Source: Bryobacteraceae bacterium (lineage in GTDB: Bacteria; Acidobacteriota; Terriglobia; Bryobacterales; Bryobacteraceae). Taken from it: 64,000 bases of DNA. Position numbers and translations under genes: made by a program. Where the stretch lies: contig JAIEMJ010000003.1 in NCBI GenBank assembly GCA_019752335.1, positions 62,001 through 126,000 on the forward strand, read 5' to 3'. Below, piece after piece: positions 43,197 to 53,092 of the stretch. Position 1 is the first letter of the stretch. The number at the start of each line of letters is the position of its first letter. Below the pieces are notes generated by a model that was not told the DNA's origin, ran no database searches, and was given only the letters and a program-made list of their open reading frames with translations.

Positions 43197-44221
43197 CGTA
43201 GCCTCCCGTTCGCGACCGGCCTGCCGAGTGCGGCACGAATCATGTCTCTCGTGCAGCCTGCCCAGCAACAGTATTTCCGCGGCTCCTCGACGGAGATCGC
43301 CAGATTATCCCCGCTCTTGTCGTGGCCCATGGCGGCACACGAGGGGCAGCGAGTTACCCAGTTCCTCCCTGCTTGCCGTTTCACCTGGACATAGTCCAGA
43401 ATTCGGAACTCGCCTTGCTTTGGTTCGAAATACCTCGGGCTTTCTGGCCGCTCGGCCTGTTGTGCGAATTCCTGCGGGATAGACTTGCCGGCGATCATCG
43501 CCCGCAGGTGCGTTTCCTTCACTTTCGGCAGCCCGTTCAAATAGGCCAGTTGATGCTCGAGACTGTAGTCAGCTCCGTAGTACCAATACCGCCAGCCCCG
43601 GCTTTCCCTGGCGCCCCAATGGACTCCGAGGGGCGCGCGGATTGCGTTGCCAAACTGGCCGCGCCGCACCTGGTCCTGCTTCGGAAAGATCTCGACTCCT
43701 TCCGCCAAGCCAGAGCCCTTGACCTGAACAGCAAGTTTCCCCGCGACATGATAAATGTAGACCCGCGCGTCGTACGCGAGTACGGGTTGCTCAAAGAGCA
43801 TCCATAGATGACCGCCACGCTTAGACTTTTCGAGCGCCGCGGCGATCCCGTCGGTCTGTAGTTGGCGTTGCAGCTTAATGAGGTCATCGAGCGCCGTCTT
43901 GTAGTCGGCATCGATTGCCATCCACTTGCAACGTTGCGTTGCTGGATTGATGGCATAGAGTCCGATCGTCATCTCACCAGCAAGGTGCTTCCGCACCGTC
44001 TCGCCGGTGAGTTCGACAGGCTCGTCTTCCCGTGATTTCGGGCGGTAGTAGTAGTGGCGGCCACTTTCGGGATGTGGTCGCTGGGATTGAACCGTGTATG
44101 CTCTCCGGTTCACGAACAGCCTGCTGAATTCTCGGGCCATTTGTAGAGTCGCGGGTAGCCGGTGGTCCATGGCTGCATCCGTTCCTAGTCGTCTATACAC
44201 CGAAACGTCCGGAGATTTCAA
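43193..44221 (-). CDS. AEP-type primase-polymerase-like protein (TOTE-primase-like)
   Basis: The 342-residue protein has the archaeo-eukaryotic primase motifs: KWMAIDADY with Asp104 and Asp106 (motif I), SKRGGHLWMLF (133-143, motif II) and GNAIRAPLGVHW (191-202, motif III). A C-terminal zinc-binding segment (RCPSCAAMGH at 291-300, then CCWAGC at 318-323) follows. Such enzymes prime DNA synthesis and occur in plasmid replication and TOTE conflict systems. Here it may convert transferred single strands. The start overlaps the preceding 125-aa gene as ATGA. Confidence 0.75.
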   Translation of the reverse strand: MKSPDVSVYRRLGTDAAMDHRLPATLQMAREFSRLFVNRRAYTVQSQRPHPESGRHYYYRPKSREDEPVELTGETVRKHLAGEMTIGLYAINPATQRCKWMAIDADYKTALDDLIKLQRQLQTDGIAAALEKSKRGGHLWMLFEQPVLAYDARVYIYHVAGKLAVQVKGSGLAEGVEIFPKQDQVRRGQFGNAIRAPLGVHWGARESRGWRYWYYGADYSLEHQLAYLNGLPKVKETHLRAMIAGKSIPQEFAQQAERPESPRYFEPKQGEFRILDYVQVKRQAGRNWVTRCPSCAAMGHDKSGDNLAISVEEPRKYCCWAGCTRDMIRAALGRPVANGRLR

Positions 44222-44595
44222 AAGTCTCCCGAACGCGTTGATGTGAGCCTTCGCGGGTCTTGCGCAAGAGCCTTTAGGCCATAGACTTGCGCCATTTGTT
44301 CGAACTCGTCCTCCCGGTAGCCGCCATAGCGGGCGAGATTGGCCGGATCGAGCATGAAGAACGCCTGCCGGGCACGGTCGTAGATGTAGAACATCCCCGA
44401 TTCCGGCTGATCGGGGACCATCAAGAAGAGCAAGGCGCCTTTGGCGTAGTCAAGCCACTTCTTCAGCCGGCACTCCGCCCATCGCGCGAACTCCAAGATG
44501 AGGGAGTCCTCATCGAGCCGATCAAGTCCCAGCCGTTTGGCGTCGACGTCCTGCACGCGCAGGACTTCACTCACAATCAGGTCATTCATTTTCAT
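44218..44595 (-). CDS. Hypothetical protein, 125 aa
   Basis: The product is helical at first (LILEFARWAECRLKKWLDYA), then has an ALLFLMVPDQPESGMFYIYD beta segment. It is unrecognised. Its end overlaps the primase-like start, indicating a translationally coupled pair. Confidence 0.6.
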   Translation of the reverse strand: MKMNDLIVSEVLRVQDVDAKRLGLDRLDEDSLILEFARWAECRLKKWLDYAKGALLFLMVPDQPESGMFYIYDRARQAFFMLDPANLARYGGYREDEFEQMAQVYGLKALAQDPRRLTSTRSGDF

Positions 44596-44652
44596 CGCAA
44601 TTCTCCTTCAGTTCGTTGAAAAGGTTGGGAAATTAGGACACCGGACTTAGCG

Positions 44653-44675
44653 CGGCGGAAGCCGCGCTTCCGCCG
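44653..44675 (-). terminator. Strong GC hairpin downstream of the Rad52-like gene
   Basis: CGGCGGAAGC (44653-44662) pairs with GCTTCCGCCG (44666-44675) across a 3-base loop. It lies 274 bases downstream of the Rad52-like stop on the minus strand. There is no clear U-run, so terminator activity is not certain. The 316-bp gap 44633-44948 holds no other feature I can support. Confidence 0.5.
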
Positions 44676-44948
44676 TTCGTCTGACCGGTTAAATACGGAG
44701 AGAACGTAAGCAACAACTCAGGCGTTTCGAGTTGGGGTTTGCGCCGGGCGGTACCGACGCGCAGACATGACGCGCATAAATAAGGATGGGAGTCGGTCGA
44801 GTGGGGCCGAATCGTTCTGGACTCTTGTTTCGCCACTCCGCTGGAGGCCGCTCAGTTGAGTTGGTAGGGCGGGACCCTCTAGCAGCCATCGCGAACGGAC
44901 GGCTTCAGGCAGGGGCACCCGCCAGATCCGCTGGGGCGGGCTCGCGCG

Positions 44949-46238
44949 TTATGCCGTCGTTCTCATTGCCTTGAGAGTATTGAGGGCAGCCCGCAGATTC
45001 GCCGCGTCGGCATCACTCAGTGTCCTCAATGTGGAGAACGTGAAGGTGCCCTTGGCGGCCTCATTGATCACATCCGCGAGGGACCGTCGGGACTCGCCTG
45101 AGACACGGTTTGCCTCTTGAAGGACTGCACCGCGCAGTTCGCTTACGCCCGACGTCCCGCTCTCAGTACGCGCTCCCTTGCCGTTGGCATCGGTCGCGAC
45201 TTCTGAAGGCCCACTTCCGCGTTCGAGAGCTTCCACTAATCGCCGCAGTACGGCTCTGTCAGGGATATCGTCGACGGACTCGCTAGCCAGACCTAGCTCC
45301 CGGCACAGAACTGAGTACCGTTGTTCTCCGGCCTTTGAGATTGCTGCGCGGAGGCGCTCGATTCCACGTGCCGTGTCTTGCAGTTTCTCAAATACACCAG
45401 TGAGCTTGGCCATGTTGCGAATCTTGCTTGGATCGTTCACCTTCGCAATCGCTCGCAGTATGCCTTGGGATAGGCTAAACCCGACCGTGGCGCACAGAGC
45501 GTTCACCTGCCCAAGTACTTCATCTCGGTAGAAACCATTTCGGCCACCTGCCTGGGATTGACCATTGTGCCCCCGCTGGCCATTCAGGTGCCGTGGAGTG
45601 CCGTTTGCAATTTCCTTTTCGGCCACCCTGCCTCTGTTTGGCAGTGCCCAGTCAGGCAACCTTGGGGTTTCCAATGGGCGCTTCTTCTCGTCGAGGTCTA
45701 CCCATTGGCCCTCCAAGTCATAGAGGTAGCGGCCAAGGCCGAAGCACGAGCATGCGCGCTTAAATGATTGTGCTTCGGCCGCGGTGCCGGCGTTTTCGTT
45801 GTCGGCCCACTCCTCTCCCAAACCTGAGTGTGCGCCGAATCCGTGGATTGTCAGTCTACACGTCACTATGATCTTCGCCGTGATCGTCCGCTCGGACGTT
45901 CCACGTTCCTTCCGTTCGAAGTTCTGGACCATTTGAACGGCGTAGTCCCTCGTCCAACCCGATGGTCCAAGGACTGTGTTTAGCCGGTCCGCATACGCCC
46001 GAGGGTCAGCATAGGCGAGCATCTGGCCGCGATCTCGAGGCCCATTGCGCCCGCCCACTTTGCAAGTATTCGTCACCCGCCACTTAATCTCGCTCGGCTC
46101 GAAGGGCTCTTCGAGGGCGGCGACAATTTCCCGGATCCGTCCGGGCGCGAATGCAGTCGCGTGAGCGAATACGTTCCCTTGCCCGTTGACCGTTCCCGCC
46201 GGAACGGGCGGGGCTCCGTTGCTAGTCGTGTCTTGCAT
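44949..46238 (-). CDS. Rad52-like single-strand annealing protein, 429 aa
   Basis: The start at 46238 follows AAAGGAGAGAA. The Rad52/Rad22-like domain (about residues 45-190) includes VTNTCKVGGRNGPRDRGQML, DRLNTVLGPSGWTRDY and ENAGTAAEAQSFKRACSCFG, with a typical FGLGRYLYDL end. The C-terminal half is low-complexity and helical and may bind partners. Such annealers act with SSB in recombination of incoming DNA. Confidence 0.88.
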   Translation of the reverse strand: MQDTTSNGAPPVPAGTVNGQGNVFAHATAFAPGRIREIVAALEEPFEPSEIKWRVTNTCKVGGRNGPRDRGQMLAYADPRAYADRLNTVLGPSGWTRDYAVQMVQNFERKERGTSERTITAKIIVTCRLTIHGFGAHSGLGEEWADNENAGTAAEAQSFKRACSCFGLGRYLYDLEGQWVDLDEKKRPLETPRLPDWALPNRGRVAEKEIANGTPRHLNGQRGHNGQSQAGGRNGFYRDEVLGQVNALCATVGFSLSQGILRAIAKVNDPSKIRNMAKLTGVFEKLQDTARGIERLRAAISKAGEQRYSVLCRELGLASESVDDIPDRAVLRRLVEALERGSGPSEVATDANGKGARTESGTSGVSELRGAVLQEANRVSGESRRSLADVINEAAKGTFTFSTLRTLSDADAANLRAALNTLKAMRTTA

Positions 46239-46773
46239 ATTTCTCTCCTTTCGTAAAATGTGTCGATCGTTAATCCAGCTCGAACAAACCCGTGGGGCAC
46301 ACTCCGTTCTTCGGGGTATACTCCGCCTTCGGAACACCGCATTCCTCGCGAGCCTCCAAGTTCAAGGCCAGCCCGGAGGCGGCTCGCTGTCCCAGCTATC
46401 CAACCTGGGCCAGCGTGCAATTCTCGTCATCAGCTTTTTTGCGTCGCGAGTCTTCCGGGGAAACGCCTGGCGTCCCGCGATGCGGCCAGGGCTGTAACCG
46501 GCGTGAGCGCCCTGGTATGGAGGCTTTCAGCGCCTACGGGCTGCGAGTGGTGTAGTAGGCGTGATCAGTGTGACTAGCTTGCCGCCGCCCCTGTGCTTGA
46601 TATTCGGGAACGCTTGGGTGTCGCGGCATTTCCAGTTCTCGGTTGCCTGTTGCCCGGGATGCCACTTCCCGGGTGCGTACGGCAAGCTTCTGCGGAAGGC
46701 GACTGCGGACCCTCTCGTCACGTGGCACTAAAGGGCAGTTCCGCGTCGTTGAGGTCTACATTTTCAGGATCGG
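46239..46773. other. 535-bp region without a gene
   Basis: A 7-bp inverted repeat (CCCGGGA at 46653-46659, TCCCGGG at 46667-46673) forms the main structure. Short frames on both strands have no good start signals. The region separates the Rad52-like gene from nhaA and probably marks the border of a cargo block. Confidence 0.4.
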
Positions 46774-48134
46774 TCAGTTCAACTGCGGAGTTGTTGGGCG
46801 GGACGGTGGCATACGCATGAGAATCACGGAACCGACAATTCCGGCGCAAATGGAGGCAAGGAGGATGCCGACTTTCGCCGCCGTTAGTTGCCCGTCAGCC
46901 GCGAAAGCCAATCCCGTCATGAAGAGCGACATCGTGAATCCGATCCCCGCCAGCCAGCCGGCGCCGTGAATATGCCTCCATGAAACGTTCGCGGGGAGGG
47001 ACGCCAGGCCGAATCGTACCGCTAGCCATGAAGCCAGTGTGACGCCGATGGGTTTCCCCGCCACTAGCCCGAACACGACACCGAGCGTGATGGGTTCGGT
47101 CACCATTTTGCCCAGATCACCGGCAAGCGACACTCCTGCGTTAGCCAAGGCAAATAGAGGCATGATCAGAAACGTGACCCATGGATGAAGGGCATATTCC
47201 AGCCTGTGAAGCGGTGGTTGCACTTTCTCGCAAGCGTCCTCAAGCGCTTCCACAGCGGTTTGATGTTCAATGTCACTCAAAATATCGAGTGGCTCTGTTT
47301 CCGAGGCCCTCTGAAAATGATCCAGCACGCCGCGCGCATGTGCAAGAAATTCGCGCGGATTGATCGCGGTGCGGCTCGGAATCGTGAAGGCGAGGAGTAC
47401 ACCAGCAAGAGTCGCGTGAATGCCAGACTGCAACACCGTTACCCACAGTACGGTGCCAATCAATGCGTACGGGAGCGGGTGCCGGACCCCGAGACGATTT
47501 GCGGCCAATGCCAGTAGGAGGCAGAGAGCCGCGGCCGCGAGCGCTCCCCATGCAAGATTCGCCGTGTAGAATACCGCGATCACCAGCACGGCGGCGATGT
47601 CATCGACAATCGCCAGGGCCGTCAAAAACACCTTTAGTCCAAGCGGTACGCGCTCACCAAGCAGAGCCATGACTCCAATGGCGAACGCAATATCGGTAGC
47701 CATCGGGATTCCCCAGCCACGCGCGCCAGGCCCGCCTACGTTCAGGAGGGTGTACAGAAGCGCCGGGACGACCACGCCGCCCAACGCCGCCAAGATGGGT
47801 AGCGCCGCCTGACGCGCCGAAGCCAGTTCCCCGGCCAGCAACTCCCGCTTTATTTCCAAGCCGACAACGAAGAAGAACACAGCCATGAGGGCGTCGTTCA
47901 CCCAGAAATGAAGCTCGTGGCTCAACTGGAAGTTGCCCAAGCCCACTGTGAACTGCGTGTGCCATAGCGCGGTGTAGTAAGGCGCCAAAGGTGAGTTAGC
48001 CCAGATCAGAGCCACCACGGTGCACGCCAGCAGCAGCATACCGCCGGAGGTTTCCCTACTGCAAACTCCTGAAAGGGCCGCACGAGTGTCACGATTGGCG
48101 ATTTCTCCGGCGCGATGCGTTGGGGGTTAATCAC
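46774..48134 (-). pseudogene. nhaA: NhaA sodium/proton antiporter with frameshifted N terminus
   Basis: The long frame (46774-48039) reads LACTVVALIWANSPLAPYYT and carries all NhaA hallmarks: WVNDALMAVFFFVVGLEIKR, PMATDIAFAIGVMALLG, LAIVDDIAAVLVIAVFY with the paired Asp residues. The usual opening VTLVRPFQEFA lies just upstream in another frame, which can start at GTG 48134. One base is missing near 48063. Translation from the internal ATG might still give a shortened protein. NhaA exports Na+ in exchange for H+. Confidence 0.8.
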
Positions 48135-48376
48135 TGGAACTATTGTCCCAAGAGCCATCACTTTTCCACGCCGGGCGACGTTGCGGATTCTATCCGCGAA
48201 ACCAACTCATTGGACAGCGTAACGCCATCAATGGAGGAGAAAGAGGGCATCCTGATCGGCCAAACAGTAGTCGTCCGGCCGCGTAAGGACGAGTGTGTGC
48301 GCATCGATATCGCATTGCAATCGGCAGGGCCGTCATCGGTTTACATTCCCGCTCGCTCGTGAATGCCGCGAATCTA

Positions 48377-51034
48377 CTATTCGTTCCGGAGCGCAACGGT
48401 GGGATCCACGCTACCAGCTCGAAGGGCAGGCACTGCGGATGCCAACACTGTGACCATCGCCAAAGCAGCAGTGACTGCGGCAAGCGTAAAAGGATCAGTC
48501 GGCGCCATGCCATAGAGTGATGCCGACAATGTCCGCCCGAAAACGACAGCCCCGGCGATACCAATCGCGATCCCGCCGGCTCCCCACGCGGCGCCTTGTT
48601 TGAGAACAAGAAGAGCAACACCGGCTCTTGTCGACCCAAGGGCCACGCGAATACCAATTTCTTTCGTTCGCTGTTCCACCGAATAGGCCATCAATCCATA
48701 CAGGCCCGTGGCCGCAAGCACGACGGCGAGGCCCGCGAAAATCCCGATTAACCCCGTTTGGAAGATTCGCGGCTTGTCCTGTTCGGCGAGTTGATTCTCA
48801 ACGGTCGCGATGGCAACTCGCGGCAATGTGCGGTCGATGGACTGCACAACATTACGCACGGCTCCGGTCAGCGCATTCGGATCGGATGTTGTTCGCAGGA
48901 CCAGTTGACGGTCTGTCGTGTACCACTGCCGGGCCGAAGGATAGAACACGTGGATGACGATTCCGTCGCGGCTGTAGACGACGTCCTTGACGACCCCAAT
49001 CACAGTGGTCCACACGCCCTCGGTACCTGGAAGGACTTCCTTGAACCTCTTGCCTACCGCGCGTTGAGACGGCCAATAGTGACGGGCCATCTTCTGGTTA
49101 ATCACCGCCACTATTGGTGTGTTCTCCGTGTCCTGGCTCGAAAATAATCTCCCCTCCAGGAGGGGGATGCCTAGCAAGCGGAAATACTCTTCGCTCACCA
49201 CGTTCCTCGCGTGGAGTGTAGTGTCTTGGTCGGAAGGTTGTCCCTCTACCACGATGTTCTGGTTCGGAGCGTTTCCCTGAAAGCCGCGAAATACCGCGGA
49301 GCCGGTTGCGGCTTCACGAACGCCAGGGAGCCCCTTCAGCCGCTCGATCGCTTCATCGAAGAACGCCTGTCCGCGCGCTCGTTCCTTGTACTTCTCATAC
49401 GGAAGTGGCACTGACACTGTGAGCAGATGCGTGGCATCGAATCCCCGATCCACTGAATTCAGAAGCAGGAAGCTGCGGACCAGCAGACCCGCACCAGTCA
49501 ACAGAATGATTGCGAGCGCGTACTGTGCCGCCACCAAAACGCCCCGGAGTCTCTGCACACCCGGACCGGACGACGCTCCGCGCCCACCTTCGTGCAGGCC
49601 CGTTTGGGCCCCCGTTCTGGCGAGCTGCCACGCGGGAAGGAGCCCACAGGCAAGTCCGGTGAGCAGGCACAAGCCGAAGCTAAATCCCAGAACAGCGCCG
49701 TTCATTGCAATTCCTTCGGCCCGAGGCAGATCGGAAGGAGCCAGTGCCAGGAGGAAATGCAGGCCTGTGTGTGCGAGCAAGATGCCGCCAACTCCGCCAG
49801 CCAGCGCTAACAGTATGCTCTCGGTCGCGAGTTGCGCCGCTAATCTTGCCCGCCCCGCGCCCAGAGCCGCCCGAAGAGCAAGTTCCCGTCGGCGTGCGGC
49901 GCCTCGTGCCACGAGCAGACTGGTGAGATTCGAACACGCGATCAACAATACACAGAGCACCGCGGCCCCCAGCGTCCACAAGATACCGTGCACTCGCGGT
50001 CCGGCGATTTGATCGAACAGGGGAACAACGCGCACCCCCAAGCCCTGGTCCGTTGCGGGATATTGCTGGGCAAGTCTGGCAGCGACGGTGGTCATTTCTG
50101 CTCGCGCCTGCGCCACCGATCTACCAGGTTTCAATCTTCCGAGCCCGCAGAACGCATCGGCAATCCGGAAGCGCGGCATCTGGAATGTGGGCCATCTGGG
50201 ATCTGCCGTCAGGAGCAGCCACAGTTGAGCGTCCTTGTCTGGAAACTCAAACGATGGCGGCATGACGCCGATGATCGCGGCGCTCCGATCATCAATGCGG
50301 ACCGTTCGGCCGAGAACCGCATTGTCCGCTCCAAACCGTTGCTGCCACAAACCGTGACTGAGAACGATCACGTTGTCGCCCCGCTCCGCTTCAAGGGCAG
50401 AGAAGGTTCGCCCCAGTAGCGGCCGCACGCCGAGCACCTCGAAGAAATTTCCCGAGACAATCGATCCTTGCACCTTCTCTAGTCCGGAATCACCCGGCAT
50501 CGTGACTTTGGATCCCTCCGGGCGCAGGACCAGGGCCACATCTTCGAATACCTTGCTCTGATCCCGCCAGTCTCGAACGGTGAGAGCTGACGTCCAGTCC
50601 CATTCGATATTTCGCTGCGGAATCGATTTCCACAAGACGCACAGCCGGTCCGCATCCTTGTATGGCAAGGGGCGCAGGAGCACGCCCTCGATGACGCTAA
50701 ACATGGCGGTGTTCGCTCCAATGGCCAGCGAAAGCACCAGGATCGCCGCAACCGAAAAGCCGGGAGACCGCCTTAGGACTCTCGCGCCATAGTTTATGTC
50801 CTGGCAGAACTGCTGGAAGCGAATTCCGATCCGCACATCCCTGACCGATTCCGCGACCTGGTCGATACCGCCGAACTCCGCTCGTGCCGCGCGACGCGCC
50901 TCTTTTTCGTCCATACCTGCCGCCATCTTTTGCTCCACCAAGAGCTCAAGTTGCGACCGGAGTTCGCTGCTGAGATCGGAGTCCACTCGGTTGCTGAACA
51001 GAATGTTTCGCAGAAAACTTGAAATCCGCTTCAT
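48377..51034 (-). CDS. ADOP-type MacB/FtsX permease, 885 aa
   Basis: The N-terminal cytoplasmic domain (ELRSQLELLVEQKMAAGMDE and RRAARAEFGGIDQVAESVRD) is followed by a first FtsX unit with periplasmic loop (PGFSVAAILVLSLAIGANTA) and a second permease unit. The duplicated permease without its own ATPase is the ADOP (acidobacterial duplicated orphan permease) form. It lies 10 bases after a PadR gene, which is the normal pairing. It is probably an exporter of a drug or peptide. The nearby ATPase is not in the window. Confidence 0.9.
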   Translation of the reverse strand: MKRISSFLRNILFSNRVDSDLSSELRSQLELLVEQKMAAGMDEKEARRAARAEFGGIDQVAESVRDVRIGIRFQQFCQDINYGARVLRRSPGFSVAAILVLSLAIGANTAMFSVIEGVLLRPLPYKDADRLCVLWKSIPQRNIEWDWTSALTVRDWRDQSKVFEDVALVLRPEGSKVTMPGDSGLEKVQGSIVSGNFFEVLGVRPLLGRTFSALEAERGDNVIVLSHGLWQQRFGADNAVLGRTVRIDDRSAAIIGVMPPSFEFPDKDAQLWLLLTADPRWPTFQMPRFRIADAFCGLGRLKPGRSVAQARAEMTTVAARLAQQYPATDQGLGVRVVPLFDQIAGPRVHGILWTLGAAVLCVLLIACSNLTSLLVARGAARRRELALRAALGAGRARLAAQLATESILLALAGGVGGILLAHTGLHFLLALAPSDLPRAEGIAMNGAVLGFSFGLCLLTGLACGLLPAWQLARTGAQTGLHEGGRGASSGPGVQRLRGVLVAAQYALAIILLTGAGLLVRSFLLLNSVDRGFDATHLLTVSVPLPYEKYKERARGQAFFDEAIERLKGLPGVREAATGSAVFRGFQGNAPNQNIVVEGQPSDQDTTLHARNVVSEEYFRLLGIPLLEGRLFSSQDTENTPIVAVINQKMARHYWPSQRAVGKRFKEVLPGTEGVWTTVIGVVKDVVYSRDGIVIHVFYPSARQWYTTDRQLVLRTTSDPNALTGAVRNVVQSIDRTLPRVAIATVENQLAEQDKPRIFQTGLIGIFAGLAVVLAATGLYGLMAYSVEQRTKEIGIRVALGSTRAGVALLVLKQGAAWGAGGIAIGIAGAVVFGRTLSASLYGMAPTDPFTLAAVTAALAMVTVLASAVPALRAGSVDPTVALRNE

Positions 51035-51044
51035 CGATCACTTC

Positions 51045-51380
51045 CTAGGACGTAGCGGTTATGGCCCAATTGATCGCAGTCGAGACCCGCTCCCACTCTG
51101 CCATTTGGTTCTCGATCTCTTTCCGCCCGCGTTGAGTCAGCCGATAATACTTCGCACGGCGATTGTTCTCAGACTGCCCCCATTCGGCAGCAAGCCAACC
51201 TCTCTCCTCTAAACGGTGCAGGGCCGGAAAAAGGGAGCCGGCTTTCACGTCGAAAGTGCCTTTGGTGAGCTGGTGCACCCGACGAGCGATGCCCAGTCCA
51301 TGGTCGGGCTGAAGGATCAGCGCTCTCAGGAGCAGCAGGTCCAATGTGCCCTTGAGGAGTTCCGTTGTTGCCAAACGCAT
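51045..51380 (-). CDS. PadR family transcriptional regulator
   Basis: The 111-residue protein has the PadR winged helix (LLKGTLDLLLLRALILQPDH) and the wing FDVKAGSLFPALHRLEERGW. A short C-terminal helix dimerises. It directly precedes the ADOP permease gene and is expected to repress it. GGAGATC lies before the ATG. Confidence 0.95.
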   Translation of the reverse strand: MRLATTELLKGTLDLLLLRALILQPDHGLGIARRVHQLTKGTFDVKAGSLFPALHRLEERGWLAAEWGQSENNRRAKYYRLTQRGRKEIENQMAEWERVSTAINWAITATS

Positions 51381-51765
51381 GATCTCCTATCGAATTTCTA
51401 TAGGGAGTCTAGCGCGCACAAAAACCCGGCGTCAAGATGGCAAGGCTTCTACCAAATGCCTGCATGATCCGACACAATCAACATGCGTCCTCTCCAGCCG
51501 TTCGTACCTCCTCGTCAACGATGTCGAATCTCGCGTGGTCGCGGCGTGCACAATGCCCACTTCCATCCATCCTCCAGACCTCCCATCTCACCCTCATGCC
51601 TCCGTTGACCACCGCCAATCGCCTCTCGGATACTCCAAACACCACGAACTGTTCGGTACCGCAGGTAGTCAACTCGTAACTCGCGTTGTTGCAGAGACTT
51701 GAGAGGAGCGCGAGGAAGCCGTGAGGAGGTCGTGGGGAAGCCGTCGGGAAGCCGTCCCAATTGGG
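51381..51765. other. 385-bp intergenic region with short direct repeats
   Basis: No gene is supported. Near the right end GGAAGCCGT occurs three times (51714-51722, 51736-51744, 51747-51755) within a quasi-tandem unit of about 11 bases, which also has a diverged fourth copy. It lies just downstream of the replication-relaxation gene, at the border of the conjugation block, so an iteron or transfer-origin role is possible but unproven. Confidence 0.45.
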
Positions 51766-52542
51766 TCAAGCGCCATTCGCGCGGAATGCCGCGCGCAGAG
51801 GGAAGGACACTGTGCGCCTGCTGTCAAGCACCTTCGCGTCAAGACCGTGCTGCCGGAACTCGTCGAGCACTCCAAAGCAAACGTTCTTGGAGCAGCGGTC
51901 AAAGAACCCCGCGACGTAGCTGAGCAACTCGTAGGACGGTACGAGATATAGAAAGCAGCCGATCTGACGTTCCTTTTCGAGAGCCTGTCGAATCTGCCCA
52001 TAGCGGATGGCCGCCTTCGGATGCCGCTCATACTCGAGCGCAAATGTGGAGTCCTCACCGCCGGAATGGATCGTGACGACCGCGTCATAGTCCTTCGCAT
52101 AGCCGAACCCAGTCAGTTCGTTGAGGCAAAGAATCTCCAACTCCGAGCGCCAGCGGACCAACTCGCCGCTGCGGAGCAACGTCAGGTGTACGTCATTGAT
52201 GTCCAGGGAATGCAAGACAGCCGGATCGTCGAGGTGCTTAAAGGCCTTCGAGGCTACCAGGGCAGCGCCGTCACCTTTGCCTGCCAAGTACGTTGCGCCA
52301 GCGTGGCTGATCGCGTAGATCCACTCGCGCCGGTCGTGCTTGATGTCCAGCCTGGTAATCAGCCCGTGACGGACAAGCCGCAACATGCGCCAGTTGAAAA
52401 TGCGACGGCGATGTTCTCGCGTCTTCATCTGCAAGAATTCCCACAGTTGACCGTGGCTGGCATGCCGGGACCGCAGTACCTGTTCCAGCAGGATCGCATC
52501 CTGGGAGGAACTGAGGTCGATCGATCCCTTGATATATCCCAT
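51766..52542 (-). CDS. Replication-relaxation family protein (MobC-like), 258 aa
   Basis: The ATG at 52542 gives MGYIKGSIDLSSSQDAILLE, then a winged-helix-like region (GQLWEFLQMKTREHRRRIFN, LVRHGLITRLDIKHDRREWI). A second domain (FALEYERHPKAAIRYGQIRQ) follows. This fits the replication-relaxation/MobC-type family found near transfer origins. It starts one base after the stop of the upstream gene. No relaxase is in the window. Confidence 0.65.
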   Translation of the reverse strand: MGYIKGSIDLSSSQDAILLEQVLRSRHASHGQLWEFLQMKTREHRRRIFNWRMLRLVRHGLITRLDIKHDRREWIYAISHAGATYLAGKGDGAALVASKAFKHLDDPAVLHSLDINDVHLTLLRSGELVRWRSELEILCLNELTGFGYAKDYDAVVTIHSGGEDSTFALEYERHPKAAIRYGQIRQALEKERQIGCFLYLVPSYELLSYVAGFFDRCSKNVCFGVLDEFRQHGLDAKVLDSRRTVSFPLRAAFRANGA

Positions 52543-52543
52543 T

Positions 52544-53083
52544 TCACGCAACCGTAGAGACCGCCCAGTGTGCCTGCCACGGCCGGCCAGCCGCGGGTTC
52601 GAGAAACAGAGTTCCAACACCGCCGCGTAGCCAACCAAAGGGCGGCATGAGCACCATAACTTCCTGGTCCGAGCCACATTCGCTGAACGAGATCACGCTC
52701 GCTTCGGCGGCGAGCCAGGTACCGTCGTTGGTGATGCCTCCGATCAGTCCGGATTTCACGACGACAAGGTACGCATCAGGTCGCTCGGGTCTCTCCAGAA
52801 GCCTGTTGAAAAGGATCTTCGGATGGCCGTTCCAGATGCAGGGAGGCTCGCAGTCGAACACTTTGTTGAGCATTTTGTCGGGGGAGTCGGGCCGACATCC
52901 TGTGACGCCGTTGAACCGGGCAACGCCGTAGAGACGTGGACGGCTGCGGATCCTCCCTCCAACCGCGACGCCAGTCGTGTTGTAGTAAGCGAGTTGGCGC
53001 GGACTAAATTCATCGTCGGCTCCGGCGTCTTTCCGCGAGCGCCGCGTCCAAATGCTTCCGAATCCCAAAGCCGAAACAAGCAT
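52544..53083 (-). CDS. Conjugation-operon hypothetical protein, 179 aa
   Basis: The sequence includes SPRQLAYYNTTGVAVGGRIR, then YGVARFNGVTGCRPDSPDKM and LIGGITNDGTWLAAEASVIS. No membrane helix is predicted. It lies between the coiled-coil membrane protein and the replication-relaxation protein, and it may be an accessory of the transfer complex. The family is not recognised. Confidence 0.5.
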   Translation of the reverse strand: MLVSALGFGSIWTRRSRKDAGADDEFSPRQLAYYNTTGVAVGGRIRSRPRLYGVARFNGVTGCRPDSPDKMLNKVFDCEPPCIWNGHPKILFNRLLERPERPDAYLVVVKSGLIGGITNDGTWLAAEASVISFSECGSDQEVMVLMPPFGWLRGGVGTLFLEPAAGRPWQAHWAVSTVA

Positions 53084-53092
53084 TCGTGTATC

